Assembly (NCBI GenBank): GCA_016875095.1
Contig: VGSG01000009.1
Location: 20,040-84,039, forward strand
Source: Deltaproteobacteria bacterium
GTDB lineage: Bacteria; Desulfobacterota; Desulfomonilia; Desulfomonilales; Desulfomonilaceae
Reading direction: 5' to 3'
Length of the DNA: 64,000 nt
A program made the translations under genes and the position numbers. The number at the start of each line of letters is the position of its first letter. Position 1 is the stretch's first letter. Positions 1 to 7,867 of this stretch are shown here, one piece after another. Below the pieces are notes generated by a model. That model had not been told where the DNA came from. It ran no database searches and worked only from the letters and a program-made list of their open reading frames with translations.

Positions 1-584
1 CATATGGATTGATGAATTGCATTGAGTATGTCTTCTTTCGGTGTGGCGCGAGCCACCAGTGAGATGACCTCGGACTCGGCGAATACAGTGCACATGCTGC
101 TAATGGATATGTCACGGGTGGACCTCATTGAGAGCGGGCCCATCCGGTCCAGGCCGATTTCCAGGGCCCGCGCCATTACTTCCAAGAATCTGCCCGTGCC
201 CGCGGCGCATTTGTCGTTCATGCTGAAATCCGCCACTTTTCCGTCTTGTGAGACGCTGATGACCTTGCTGTCCTGGCCGCCGACATCAATTATGGTTTGT
301 GTTGCGGGAAAAAGATGAACAGCTCCCCGCGCATGGCAAGTGATTTCGGTCACGGTTTTGTCGGCAAAAGGTATACTTACGCGGCCGTAACCGGTAGCCA
401 CGGTGAAGTTCACTTCAGATTGAGCGATGCCGCCACTCGCCAAAGCCGCGGCAAATGATTTCTCACCGGCTGTGCGACTGTTCGCGCCGGTGGATGAAAT
501 GTGGTACGAAACCACCGCGCCCGCATGGTCGAGGATCACGGTCTCGGTGCTCAATGAGCCCACGTCGATTCCGACGAAATACAT
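1..584 (-). CDS. BadF/BcrA/HgdC-type dehydratase activase (partial)
   Basis: N-terminal 194 residues of an ASKHA-fold ATPase that transfers electrons, driven by ATP, to a 2-hydroxyacyl-CoA dehydratase or class I benzoyl-CoA reductase. The start MYFVGIDVGS gives the first phosphate-binding loop. DVGGQDSK is the second, and NDKCAAGTGRF and SSMCTVFAES carry the two cysteines that hold the subunit-bridging [4Fe-4S] cluster in this family. The ATG lies 7 bases downstream of the ligase gene's stop side, so it is the last visible gene of the same minus-strand block. Its partner subunits are at 2450-4814. The C-terminus lies beyond the window's left edge, so total length and any extra domain are unknown. 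Family assignment is firm; whether it serves a dehydratase or a reductase is not. Confidence 0.9.
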   Translation of the reverse strand, partial: MYFVGIDVGSLSTETVILDHAGAVVSYHISSTGANSRTAGEKSFAAALASGGIAQSEVNFTVATGYGRVSIPFADKTVTEITCHARGAVHLFPATQTIIDVGGQDSKVISVSQDGKVADFSMNDKCAAGTGRFLEVMARALEIGLDRMGPLSMRSTRDISISSMCTVFAESEVISLVARATPKEDILNAIHQSI

Positions 585-591
585 TTTCGCG

Positions 592-2394
592 TTACCTGGA
601 GTCGTCGTACAACGATTCCAATAAGGGCGCGTACTTATCTTTTATGACCTTGCGCTTAAGCTTCAACGTGGGCGTAATCTCACCCTGTTCTTGGGAGAAC
701 TCACACGGGAGGATCTCAAACTTCTTGATCGTTTCGAAGCGCGCAAGGTCCGTGTTGACCTTTTCGATTCCTTGGCGGATATGTTCGCGTATTTCCGGGC
801 TGCGCGTCAGTTCCTCGTAAGTCTCATACGTGATTCCTCGGTCTTTCGCCCAAGCGTCGGTTTCCGCGCGATCGAGGGTGATGAGAGCGATAAGGTAGTT
901 CTTCTTGTCTCCATACACCAGCGGAAGCGATACCAGAGGAATCCTCTTGAGCTGGTTCTCGATGTTTTGCGGCGCGATGTTCTTTCCGCCCGAAGTGATG
1001 ATGAGATCTTTCTTCCTATCGGTGATCACGAGAAAGCCGTCTTCGTCCCATCGGCCCACATCGCCTGTGTAACACCACCCGTCTCTCAACACTTCCGCAG
1101 TCAGTTCGGGCTTATTATAATAACCCATGAAATTGTTGCCTCGGATAAGAATCTCGCCGTCGGGCGCGAGCTTCACTTCCACTCCCGCCATGGGTTTGCC
1201 CACTGTGCCAAAGCGGCGCTCCTCGAATGTAGTCATGGTCCCGGAAATTGTCTCCGTGAGCGCATAGAATTCCAGCACATCTATCCCCATACTGTGGATG
1301 AACTCTCCTACATCAGCGGAAAGAGGCGCTCCGGCAGACACGGCAAACGTCAGCCTTCCACCAAGGAGATTACGGATCTTTTGAAAAACCAACCGATCCG
1401 CCACGTTACACTTGAACCTGAGCCACGCGGACATGGGCAAGCGAGCTGTGATCTTTCTGCTCCTTTCGCGGCCGGCTGCCATGGCCCAATGGAATATTGA
1501 TCGCTTAAACGGCGAGCCCTTTTCCGCGGCGCCGACAATCCGGTCATACACTTTCTCGAAGATGCGAGGAACACTGGTGAAGTACGTAGGTCGGGTTTCC
1601 ATCATGTTCTGACCCACGGTGTCGATGGATTCGGCTATCGCGAACGGAATGTTCATATAGATGTTGTAATAATATCCCGAGACGCGAGGGTAAAGATGTG
1701 ATATGGGAAGGATCATGAGGGAGAAGTTGGTCTTGGGATCGATCTTGATCAATTCGTGAATCGACCAAAGAACAAATGCGATATTCCGGTGGCTGATCAT
1801 GCAGCCTTTGGGCGGCCCGGTAGTGCCCGAGGTGTATACGATTGTGGCCATGTCATTGATATTGATGCCGCTGATGCGACGCCGCAGCTCTTGTTGACTT
1901 CCGTCTCTGACGCGTCGGCCCTGTTCAACAAGCTCGGCAAACGTAATGACTCGCCCGTCGTCTTGTGAGACTGTTCCTTCAATAAGAACGATCTTGGACA
2001 GTTTCGGCAATTCGTGGACGTGGAGGAGGATCTTGGCGAGCTGAGTGACATCTTCAACAACAGCGAAGGCGCAGCCCGAATCGCTCAGGATGTATGCTGC
2101 CTGTTCCGCGGTGTTCGTATGATAGATCGGCACGCCCACCCCGCCGGCGAGCAGCGTCCCCAGGTCCGCGACGATCCATTCGAGACGATTGAACGACATT
2201 ATGGCAAGGCGATCCCCGGGTTGCATCCCGATATTGAGCAGGCCGCACGCGAAGGCTTCCGACGCTTCCCTCAGCTCCGCCCAGGTCAGGTCGGTGTATT
2301 GCCCACCCTTTTCCCGCTTGTGCTTGATGATGGTCTCATCCTGAAACTTACTTGCGTTTTCTACGAACGCTTCGACGATGGTCTTGTGCGACAT
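592..2394 (-). CDS. AMP-forming long-chain-type acyl-CoA synthetase
   Basis: A 600-residue class I adenylate-forming enzyme that activates a carboxylic acid to its CoA thioester using ATP. The phosphate loop reads YTSGTTGPPKG, the hinge region reads TGDVGRWDEDGFL, and the C-terminal TPTLKLKRK carries the Lys of the adenylation step in the FadD15-like long-chain subfamily. The frame is open further upstream, but the start MSHKTIVEAF is preferred: it has a GGAG ribosome site 7 bases ahead, and homology begins there. The gene sits between the dehydratase subunits and their activase, so its acid substrate probably belongs to the same pathway. The substrate itself cannot be predicted. Confidence 0.9.
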   Translation of the reverse strand: MSHKTIVEAFVENASKFQDETIIKHKREKGGQYTDLTWAELREASEAFACGLLNIGMQPGDRLAIMSFNRLEWIVADLGTLLAGGVGVPIYHTNTAEQAAYILSDSGCAFAVVEDVTQLAKILLHVHELPKLSKIVLIEGTVSQDDGRVITFAELVEQGRRVRDGSQQELRRRISGININDMATIVYTSGTTGPPKGCMISHRNIAFVLWSIHELIKIDPKTNFSLMILPISHLYPRVSGYYYNIYMNIPFAIAESIDTVGQNMMETRPTYFTSVPRIFEKVYDRIVGAAEKGSPFKRSIFHWAMAAGRERSRKITARLPMSAWLRFKCNVADRLVFQKIRNLLGGRLTFAVSAGAPLSADVGEFIHSMGIDVLEFYALTETISGTMTTFEERRFGTVGKPMAGVEVKLAPDGEILIRGNNFMGYYNKPELTAEVLRDGWCYTGDVGRWDEDGFLVITDRKKDLIITSGGKNIAPQNIENQLKRIPLVSLPLVYGDKKNYLIALITLDRAETDAWAKDRGITYETYEELTRSPEIREHIRQGIEKVNTDLARFETIKKFEILPCEFSQEQGEITPTLKLKRKVIKDKYAPLLESLYDDSR

Positions 2395-2449
2395 GGCATT
2401 CTCCGACTGCGACAGCGGTCTTAATTCCACACACGGCTTGCGGAGGGCT

Positions 2450-3694
2450 CTAACTCTTCCTCGCCAGCAGCATCTCCATGAATGCGTCGACTCTTGTCCG
2501 GAATTGTTCAACGGAAAAGTTCCGGCTGTCCATATGGTCCGCGTCGATGACAATCGAGGGGATGCCAAGCTCAGCCTCGAGCGCCCGTTTGATATCCATC
2601 TGGCCCAATGTGATAGGAAGGCACGATTTGTTGCGATGAAGTATTGCCCCATCAATGGAGTATTCTTTGCACGCCTTGATCACCATTTCCACCCGCTTGT
2701 CCACCGACACGCAGGAAACCATTGGATAAGATTTGAGGCTCTTCAAAGCCAAGGCTTCGATGGGACGATTTACGTCCAGGCGCAGGGACCAGGCCGAAGA
2801 GTAAGTCTCGGCAACCACGACGCCTCCCATGCCCTCGAAATGGTTGAACAGGCCCATGTTGTACCACAGCGGTATGTTGTCCCAGAACAGACGTATCTTT
2901 TCCTGTTCCAAGACACCAAGCCCTTGCGCGGACTTCTCCTTCACCTCGTCCCTTACGGTGGTGAGGAAGTCCACCGCGGTCTGCGTTCCCTGACGGGTTA
3001 CCATGACAAACATGATCCCGATTTCCGCCGCGGAAAACGGGGTCGGTATGCGGCGACGGTAGGTCATGATCTCGTCCCACAGCTCGCATGAGCGGTCGGA
3101 GAGCTTCACCACCTCCTTGAGTCGGTCCTGGTCGAGCTTTCTGCCTGTGGCCTGTGAAAGGAAATCGATCAAGCGGTGGATTTCAGCGATAGCGTAATCC
3201 ACGTGATGTTGGCGGATCTCCTCGGTCGGGACCTGCGGCAGGTCCGCGGGGTAGACCTTGGCGTTGGGGAACCGGCGCTCCAGCGCCTGGAAGATCTTGA
3301 TCACCGGGACGCAGCCGCCCCCGGGTGAGAGCAGTATATCCGGCTCGGGCAGGCCGCCCAAAGGCGTTCCTTCTTCCTTCATGAGGCCATGCACGTACCC
3401 GATGATGTTTCGCATGTACCCGCACAGGTCACGGGAATAGCCCATGCCTTCCGCAACTTCGAAGTTTCTTTCCGCGAGTCCGAATGCTGCGCAGATTGGT
3501 GACCAGTTCTCAGGAAAGACGGGCTGAATGTCCATGGCATAGAATATTTCAATGGCGCCGTTCATGGGAGGCATCCAGCCAACAGGCTTTCCCTCAGCCT
3601 TTGCTCGGCCGCATTCCACATAGTATTCCGTCACCACCCGGTTCAACTCTTTGGCCGCCCTAAGCCTCTTTCTGGATTTCCCGGTCTTCTCCAT
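2450..3694 (-). CDS. 2-hydroxyacyl-CoA dehydratase/benzoyl-CoA reductase-type subunit (HGD-D family), first of pair
   Basis: A 414-residue member of the 2-hydroxyglutaryl-CoA dehydratase D-component family. These subunits pair up, bind [4Fe-4S] clusters through three cysteines, and do a radical dehydration or ring reduction after electron transfer from an activase. Cysteines at suitable positions are seen in NWSPICAAF, YSRDLCGYMR and NKSCLPIT, and the MNGAIEIFYAMD segment resembles benzoyl-CoA reductase-like subunits. The start has a GAGGT-type ribosome site. The stop of the second subunit is 7 bases away, so the two are co-translated. It may be a true aromatic reductase subunit or a 2-hydroxyacyl-CoA dehydratase; sequence inspection does not separate these. 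Confidence 0.85.
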   Translation of the reverse strand: MEKTGKSRKRLRAAKELNRVVTEYYVECGRAKAEGKPVGWMPPMNGAIEIFYAMDIQPVFPENWSPICAAFGLAERNFEVAEGMGYSRDLCGYMRNIIGYVHGLMKEEGTPLGGLPEPDILLSPGGGCVPVIKIFQALERRFPNAKVYPADLPQVPTEEIRQHHVDYAIAEIHRLIDFLSQATGRKLDQDRLKEVVKLSDRSCELWDEIMTYRRRIPTPFSAAEIGIMFVMVTRQGTQTAVDFLTTVRDEVKEKSAQGLGVLEQEKIRLFWDNIPLWYNMGLFNHFEGMGGVVVAETYSSAWSLRLDVNRPIEALALKSLKSYPMVSCVSVDKRVEMVIKACKEYSIDGAILHRNKSCLPITLGQMDIKRALEAELGIPSIVIDADHMDSRNFSVEQFRTRVDAFMEMLLARKS

Positions 3695-3701
3695 CGTGGT
3701 T

Positions 3702-4814
3702 CTACCTCAACATCTCAAAGAAGGCTTCGAGACGCGTCCTCAATTGCCCTTCGTTGACCCCGGTCTCCTCCATTTCCACCGCGATCGATGGAATCTCTTT
3801 TGCCTTGAAGTGTTCCACGAGGCTCGGATGGTCCGCCAAATGTGGAGTGCAGTACTTCTGAAAGAGGAAAATCACGCCTTGAGCCCCGGACCGCTCCAGA
3901 AGATGCTCGATAAACGGCGCCCTGTCCGAAACCCTCGACCTGCACGGACACGGGGCGCGATTCATGTACCGGTCTATGAGGCGTTGGATGGGATCCAATC
4001 CGAACCCCGACACGGGCTCGAAATTTCGTATGCCCGTGCACAGGTCGTCGGCTACGATCAGGCCGCCGGACTCCTCGATGAGGTCAAGGATTTTCGGGTC
4101 CTCCACAAGGCTGCCGGAAACGAGCACACGCGTCCCGCCGCGTTCCGACGCTACCGAGGGTCCGGTAATCGGAGCCGAGTCCTCCAGCATCCGTAGGTAA
4201 TCCTCCGGCGGCGTCATGAAGCCGGCCTGGATGATGGCGAGGAAGTCGCTCGCTTGTATCGACAACCTTTCATCGTAGCGGATTTGGTAGAGCTTTAGGA
4301 TCAAGCGTCTGATTTTGCCGTACAACTCAATTGCATCGGCCAAGCTTTGTTCACTGAATGTTCCCCCGATTGCTCGGAGCTTCACGGTCAGCGCATCGAT
4401 CTCGGAAAGGAGGAAGCGTCGGGAAGAGGGTGAGTCACAGTACGGCAATGCGATAGTGTGATAGATCTCACCGGGGATGTTTCGTTCCCAGATTCTCACC
4501 GCGCCGCAGGCTGCATCGCAGGTATAGCCCTGCACAATACCCGAAAGAAAACCGTACTCGCCGCTCAATGCCTTATCAAGCGCAGCCCTCATATACGGAC
4601 AGAGGAAGCTGGGCGCCAAAGTGTCAGCCTTCGTAAGAGTGCGAACGCCTCCCATAACCCTGACCGGGACAAAACCGGACGCGTGGATCAATTCCACAGG
4701 GGTGTACGTGCAGAAGTATCCCAGTATCCTCCGGCCTTGCGCGGCCAAGGTCCGGAGACGTGGTTCCTGATTCTCGATCGCGTCATGAAAGCGCGCCGCC
4801 AACTCGCTCGACAT
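3702..4814 (-). CDS. 2-hydroxyacyl-CoA dehydratase/benzoyl-CoA reductase-type subunit (HGD-D family), second of pair
   Basis: A 370-residue partner of the neighbouring HGD-D protein. The N-terminal GYFCTYTPVEL followed by HASGFVPVR is the family signature. Cysteines in FCTYTP, YTCDAACG and KYCTPHL are the likely cluster ligands. The frame opens 9 codons earlier, but the chosen ATG has AAGGAG five bases ahead, which decides the start. With the sister subunit and the activase at the window edge it forms the usual three-part set, except that an acyl-CoA ligase gene separates the activase. Such enzymes are oxygen-sensitive and cytoplasmic, which fits an obligate anaerobe. The substrate is unknown. 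Confidence 0.85.
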   Translation of the reverse strand: MSSELAARFHDAIENQEPRLRTLAAQGRRILGYFCTYTPVELIHASGFVPVRVMGGVRTLTKADTLAPSFLCPYMRAALDKALSGEYGFLSGIVQGYTCDAACGAVRIWERNIPGEIYHTIALPYCDSPSSRRFLLSEIDALTVKLRAIGGTFSEQSLADAIELYGKIRRLILKLYQIRYDERLSIQASDFLAIIQAGFMTPPEDYLRMLEDSAPITGPSVASERGGTRVLVSGSLVEDPKILDLIEESGGLIVADDLCTGIRNFEPVSGFGLDPIQRLIDRYMNRAPCPCRSRVSDRAPFIEHLLERSGAQGVIFLFQKYCTPHLADHPSLVEHFKAKEIPSIAVEMEETGVNEGQLRTRLEAFFEMLR

Positions 4815-4855
4815 GCGAACTCCTTCAGCCTCAATGCGCACACGCGCTGCTCAAA

Positions 4856-5689
4856 TCACAGCAGAAACCGGAAGCCCTCGGTGATCACCAGATCGTTTTC
4901 CACCTTTATCACTCCAGGGCACTGGGAGACGATCTCCTCTGCGAATTCCTTGTCCGCTTTTTGAGCGACGAGGCCGGTCATGCGCACCACCCCACCGCGT
5001 TCCGCCGTGATTTTGATATCGCGGGCCACGGCGGAGGTCAATTTGTTGCGCACCAGCGTTTCCGCGCGTTTGGCGACTGCAAGGGCTTTGAACGTTTCCG
5101 CGGACTGGGCCTTGTCAGGGACAGGCATCGTTTGCCTGACAGCCTCAATCAACGTCTTGGCCGCTGCGTGGGCGGTATAGCGCTCCGTGTTGAGAATAAC
5201 GTCGTATAGACCCCAGTCATCCAGATTCGCCATGAAGATTGACTGTATCAACGACCTTCGGTCGCGGTCGTATTTCTTGACGAAATCCTCGGCAACCGCC
5301 GCTGAGGAGCCGCTTCGTTCCTGCACTCGGCGAACTCTTACGGCGAAGGGGGCCACGATGCGAGTGGTGAATACGCCGGGAAAGCCCCGCAGCACGATCT
5401 GCGCGCCGCGGCCGACCATCACCACATTTCCGCGGCTCGCCTGCTCAAAAGCCATAGCCTCGAAGAGGCTAAGGTAAGACGGTCTATCGAAGAATATGCG
5501 TTCGAAAAATCCGGCTCCGTGCTCTTTTTCGTAAGCCGCGCACGCCGCGCTATAATCGGGTTCGCAGGACAGCGCCAACTTGTGCAGGCCGTCCCTCCCG
5601 ATCAGTTCCAAGCCCATCTCCGCGGCCACCAGAGAGGCTATTTCATCGCCGAACGAACCTACTTGCCTCGATATGACGACTATGTTCAC
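4856..5689 (-). CDS. Cytidylate kinase-like protein with C-terminal BON domain
   Basis: A 277-residue two-domain protein. The first ~190 residues match the cytidylate kinase-like family: MNIVVISRQVGSFG is a modified P-loop start, VMVGRGAQ and the RRVQERSG/YDRDRRSLI arginine-rich segments follow, and WGLYDVILNTE is typical of the family. Residues ~205-277 form a BON-type domain (KITAERGGVVRMTGLV, then PGVIKVENDLVI), a fold usually found in exported or membrane-associated proteins, yet no signal peptide is present here. The GTG start has GGAGG six bases ahead. The phosphoryl acceptor is unknown; these proteins are not the essential cytidylate kinase. Its place inside an acyl-CoA operon is odd and suggests a regulatory or CoA/nucleotide-sensing job, which is speculation. 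Confidence 0.75.
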   Translation of the reverse strand: MNIVVISRQVGSFGDEIASLVAAEMGLELIGRDGLHKLALSCEPDYSAACAAYEKEHGAGFFERIFFDRPSYLSLFEAMAFEQASRGNVVMVGRGAQIVLRGFPGVFTTRIVAPFAVRVRRVQERSGSSAAVAEDFVKKYDRDRRSLIQSIFMANLDDWGLYDVILNTERYTAHAAAKTLIEAVRQTMPVPDKAQSAETFKALAVAKRAETLVRNKLTSAVARDIKITAERGGVVRMTGLVAQKADKEFAEEIVSQCPGVIKVENDLVITEGFRFLL

Positions 5690-5737
5690 TCACGGCCTCC
5701 TTGCGACGGAAAGGTTCTTGACTCTCCAAGCTGCCTA

Positions 5738-6610
5738 TTACTGCTTTCGGGTTCCGTCGGGATTGTATTCATACCAGCCCTTGCCGGTCTTACGGCCCAG
5801 GTGGCCCGCGGCCACCTTGCGCCGCAGTATCGCGGGCGGATGGAACTTGGGATCTCGTTCCTCCATGTACACGTTTGTGTACGCCATGAGCTGCACGTCC
5901 AGCCCTACCAGATCAGACGTCTCAAGGGGGCCCATCCTGCGTCCGAACGCGAGACGGAATCCCTTATCAAGATCCTCGGGTGTGACAACGCCGTTTTCCA
6001 CGAGGCGCATAGCCTCCAGGTTGGCGAGCATATTGGCGCGATTGAGCGCGAAGCCCGCAATATCGGTCTTGACCATGATAGGCTCTTTGCCGAGGAAGCG
6101 CACGAATTCGGCGCCGAACGCAAACGTTTCATCATTCGTGCACACGCCTCTGATGACTTCCACCGCGTCCATCATTGGGACGGGATTGAAGAAGTGTAGC
6201 CCAAGGAGACGCTCAGGTCCGCTCAGATCTTTGCCGATCGCGCTGATGGGAATAGCGGAAGTGTTCGTGGCCAGGACGGTGTGATGGCCTACGATCCCCT
6301 CAACACGGGCAAAGAGGTCTTGTTTGACCCTGAGATCCTCGAATACCGCTTCGATCACGAGATCCGCGTCGGCCCCGACTTGAAGATCAGTCGACGCGGT
6401 GACGCGCGCGATAACTTCTGTCGGTTTCTCGGAAAGTTTACCCTTTTCCGCGAGCTTCTCCACCGACCGGGAAATGGTCTTCATAGCTTTGTCGAGCATC
6501 TCCGGGCCTGTGTCTATCATGGTTGTCTTCAGGCCCTTTTGCGCGCCGACCTGAGCGATCCCGGATCCCATGGTCCCCGCGCCGATCACCAATACCTTGT
6601 CAATCTTCAC
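5738..6610 (-). CDS. 3-hydroxyacyl-CoA dehydrogenase (3-hydroxybutyryl-CoA type)
   Basis: A 290-residue NAD(P)-dependent dehydrogenase oxidising an L-3-hydroxyacyl-CoA to the 3-oxo form. The Rossmann motif VIGAGTMGSGIAQ is at the N-terminus. NTSAIPISAIG and GLHFFNPVP (catalytic His) follow, and the C-terminal helical domain reads NRANMLANLEA and AFGRRMGPLE. Its length matches the stand-alone bacterial Hbd/PaaH family rather than the FadB fusion. GTG start with GGAGG six bases ahead. The thiolase gene immediately upstream would cleave the 3-oxoacyl-CoA made here. Confidence 0.93.
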   Translation of the reverse strand: MKIDKVLVIGAGTMGSGIAQVGAQKGLKTTMIDTGPEMLDKAMKTISRSVEKLAEKGKLSEKPTEVIARVTASTDLQVGADADLVIEAVFEDLRVKQDLFARVEGIVGHHTVLATNTSAIPISAIGKDLSGPERLLGLHFFNPVPMMDAVEVIRGVCTNDETFAFGAEFVRFLGKEPIMVKTDIAGFALNRANMLANLEAMRLVENGVVTPEDLDKGFRLAFGRRMGPLETSDLVGLDVQLMAYTNVYMEERDPKFHPPAILRRKVAAGHLGRKTGKGWYEYNPDGTRKQ

Positions 6611-6665
6611 GGATAGCCTCCAATGCAGCGGTCATTGCCGCCTTATCATGGTCGGACCACGCTTG

Positions 6666-7853
6666 TCATCCCGTTTCATTACCGAATACGGCCACAGCGC
6701 TGATCTGCGGCGGTCCCCCAAAGGTGTGGGAGAGGCCGCGCCGGGGGTTCTTAATCTGGCGCTCGGGGTTGTCCACCTTTTGTTGAAGCTGTTTGTATAC
6801 TTCGTACGTCATCCGCAGGCCGCTGGCGCCGATTGGATGACCGAAGCATTTTAGTCCGCCGTCGATATTGACCGGCAGCCCGCCGTGTCTTGTGAAGAAG
6901 CCCGACTCCACGTCCTCCCGCGCGTTGCCCGGCTCGCTGAACCCGAAATTCTCATAGATTGCCAGTTCGGTGATGGTGAAGCAATCGTGGACTTCGGCCA
7001 GGTCCAGTTCTTGTCGCGGGTTCTTGATCCCCGCCATGTCATAAGCCTGCCTGGAAGAGTTAATCAAGGAGTCGAATCGCAACCAATCGAATCCGGGTCG
7101 CAAGTGGGGTAGCATGGAGTCCATGGAGATGCCCACTCCTTTGAGATATATGGGGTCGGGCCGAAAACTCTTCGCCAGGTCGGAGCGGGTCACGATCGCG
7201 CAGGCCGCGCCGTCGCTGTTGCCGCAGCAGTCAAAGAGTCCGAGAGGCCACGAGACAATGGGGGCCGCGATGACCTTGTCCAAACTCACCTTGTTGTGGA
7301 AGTGCGCTTTGGGAGTAAGCCTGCCGTTCTCGTGGTTCTTGACCGCAATGCGTCCGATCAGTTCCTTACCCTGTTCGTCACTCAGGCCGTAAGTTTCGAA
7401 GTAGCGTTTGGCAATAAGCGCGAAGGATCCGGGAGCTGTTCGGCGGGCTTCCAGCACGGGACTCATCCCGCGGCCCGCGCCCAATCCGGGATAGCCGGTG
7501 TCTTTGAGCTTTTCCACGCCCAGGGCCATGACCACGTCATACAAGCCGCTCGCGACGGCGACGCAAGCCTCGATCAGAGCGACATGGCCGCTGGCGCACC
7601 AGTTCTCATTGCGAATGAGGGGAATGTTGCGCAGCTTGAGCGCATCCGCGGCTACGGAGGCGCCTATTCCTCCCACAGGCGCGTAGACCGTGCTGAACCA
7701 GCAGGCTTCTATGGATTCGGGTCCTATCCCCGCGTCCTGATACGCTTCATACGCAGCTTCTATCGCCAAATCGGAAAGGCCCGCGTCCCAGCGCTCCCCG
7801 AACTTGCTACACCCCATCCCGATGATCGCAACCTTGTCTTTGATGCTGCCCAT
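6666..7853 (-). CDS. Thiolase-family protein (SCP2-thiolase-like)
   Basis: A 395-residue protein of the thiolase subgroup typified by SCP-x/BbsB-type enzymes. NWCASGHVA carries the nucleophilic Cys, AEVHDCFTITE is the family's His/Asn-region block, and CFGHPIGASGLRM gives the C-terminal catalytic block with GHPIGASG. The neighbouring gene downstream of transcription is the 3-hydroxyacyl-CoA dehydrogenase. The gene ahead of it (15 bases) encodes an HMG-CoA-synthase-like protein with a DUF35 tail. Many members of this subgroup need a DUF35 partner, so the fused DUF35 domain may be the partner of this thiolase. The exact substrate is unknown. Confidence 0.88.
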   Translation of the reverse strand: MGSIKDKVAIIGMGCSKFGERWDAGLSDLAIEAAYEAYQDAGIGPESIEACWFSTVYAPVGGIGASVAADALKLRNIPLIRNENWCASGHVALIEACVAVASGLYDVVMALGVEKLKDTGYPGLGAGRGMSPVLEARRTAPGSFALIAKRYFETYGLSDEQGKELIGRIAVKNHENGRLTPKAHFHNKVSLDKVIAAPIVSWPLGLFDCCGNSDGAACAIVTRSDLAKSFRPDPIYLKGVGISMDSMLPHLRPGFDWLRFDSLINSSRQAYDMAGIKNPRQELDLAEVHDCFTITELAIYENFGFSEPGNAREDVESGFFTRHGGLPVNIDGGLKCFGHPIGASGLRMTYEVYKQLQQKVDNPERQIKNPRRGLSHTFGGPPQISAVAVFGNETG

Positions 7854-7867
7854 AGTTCACCCCTCGT

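Noticed and set aside
691..1500. Long plus-strand frame opposite the first acyl-CoA ligase
   Set aside because: Arg/His-rich, no family match, exactly antisense to a well-supported gene.
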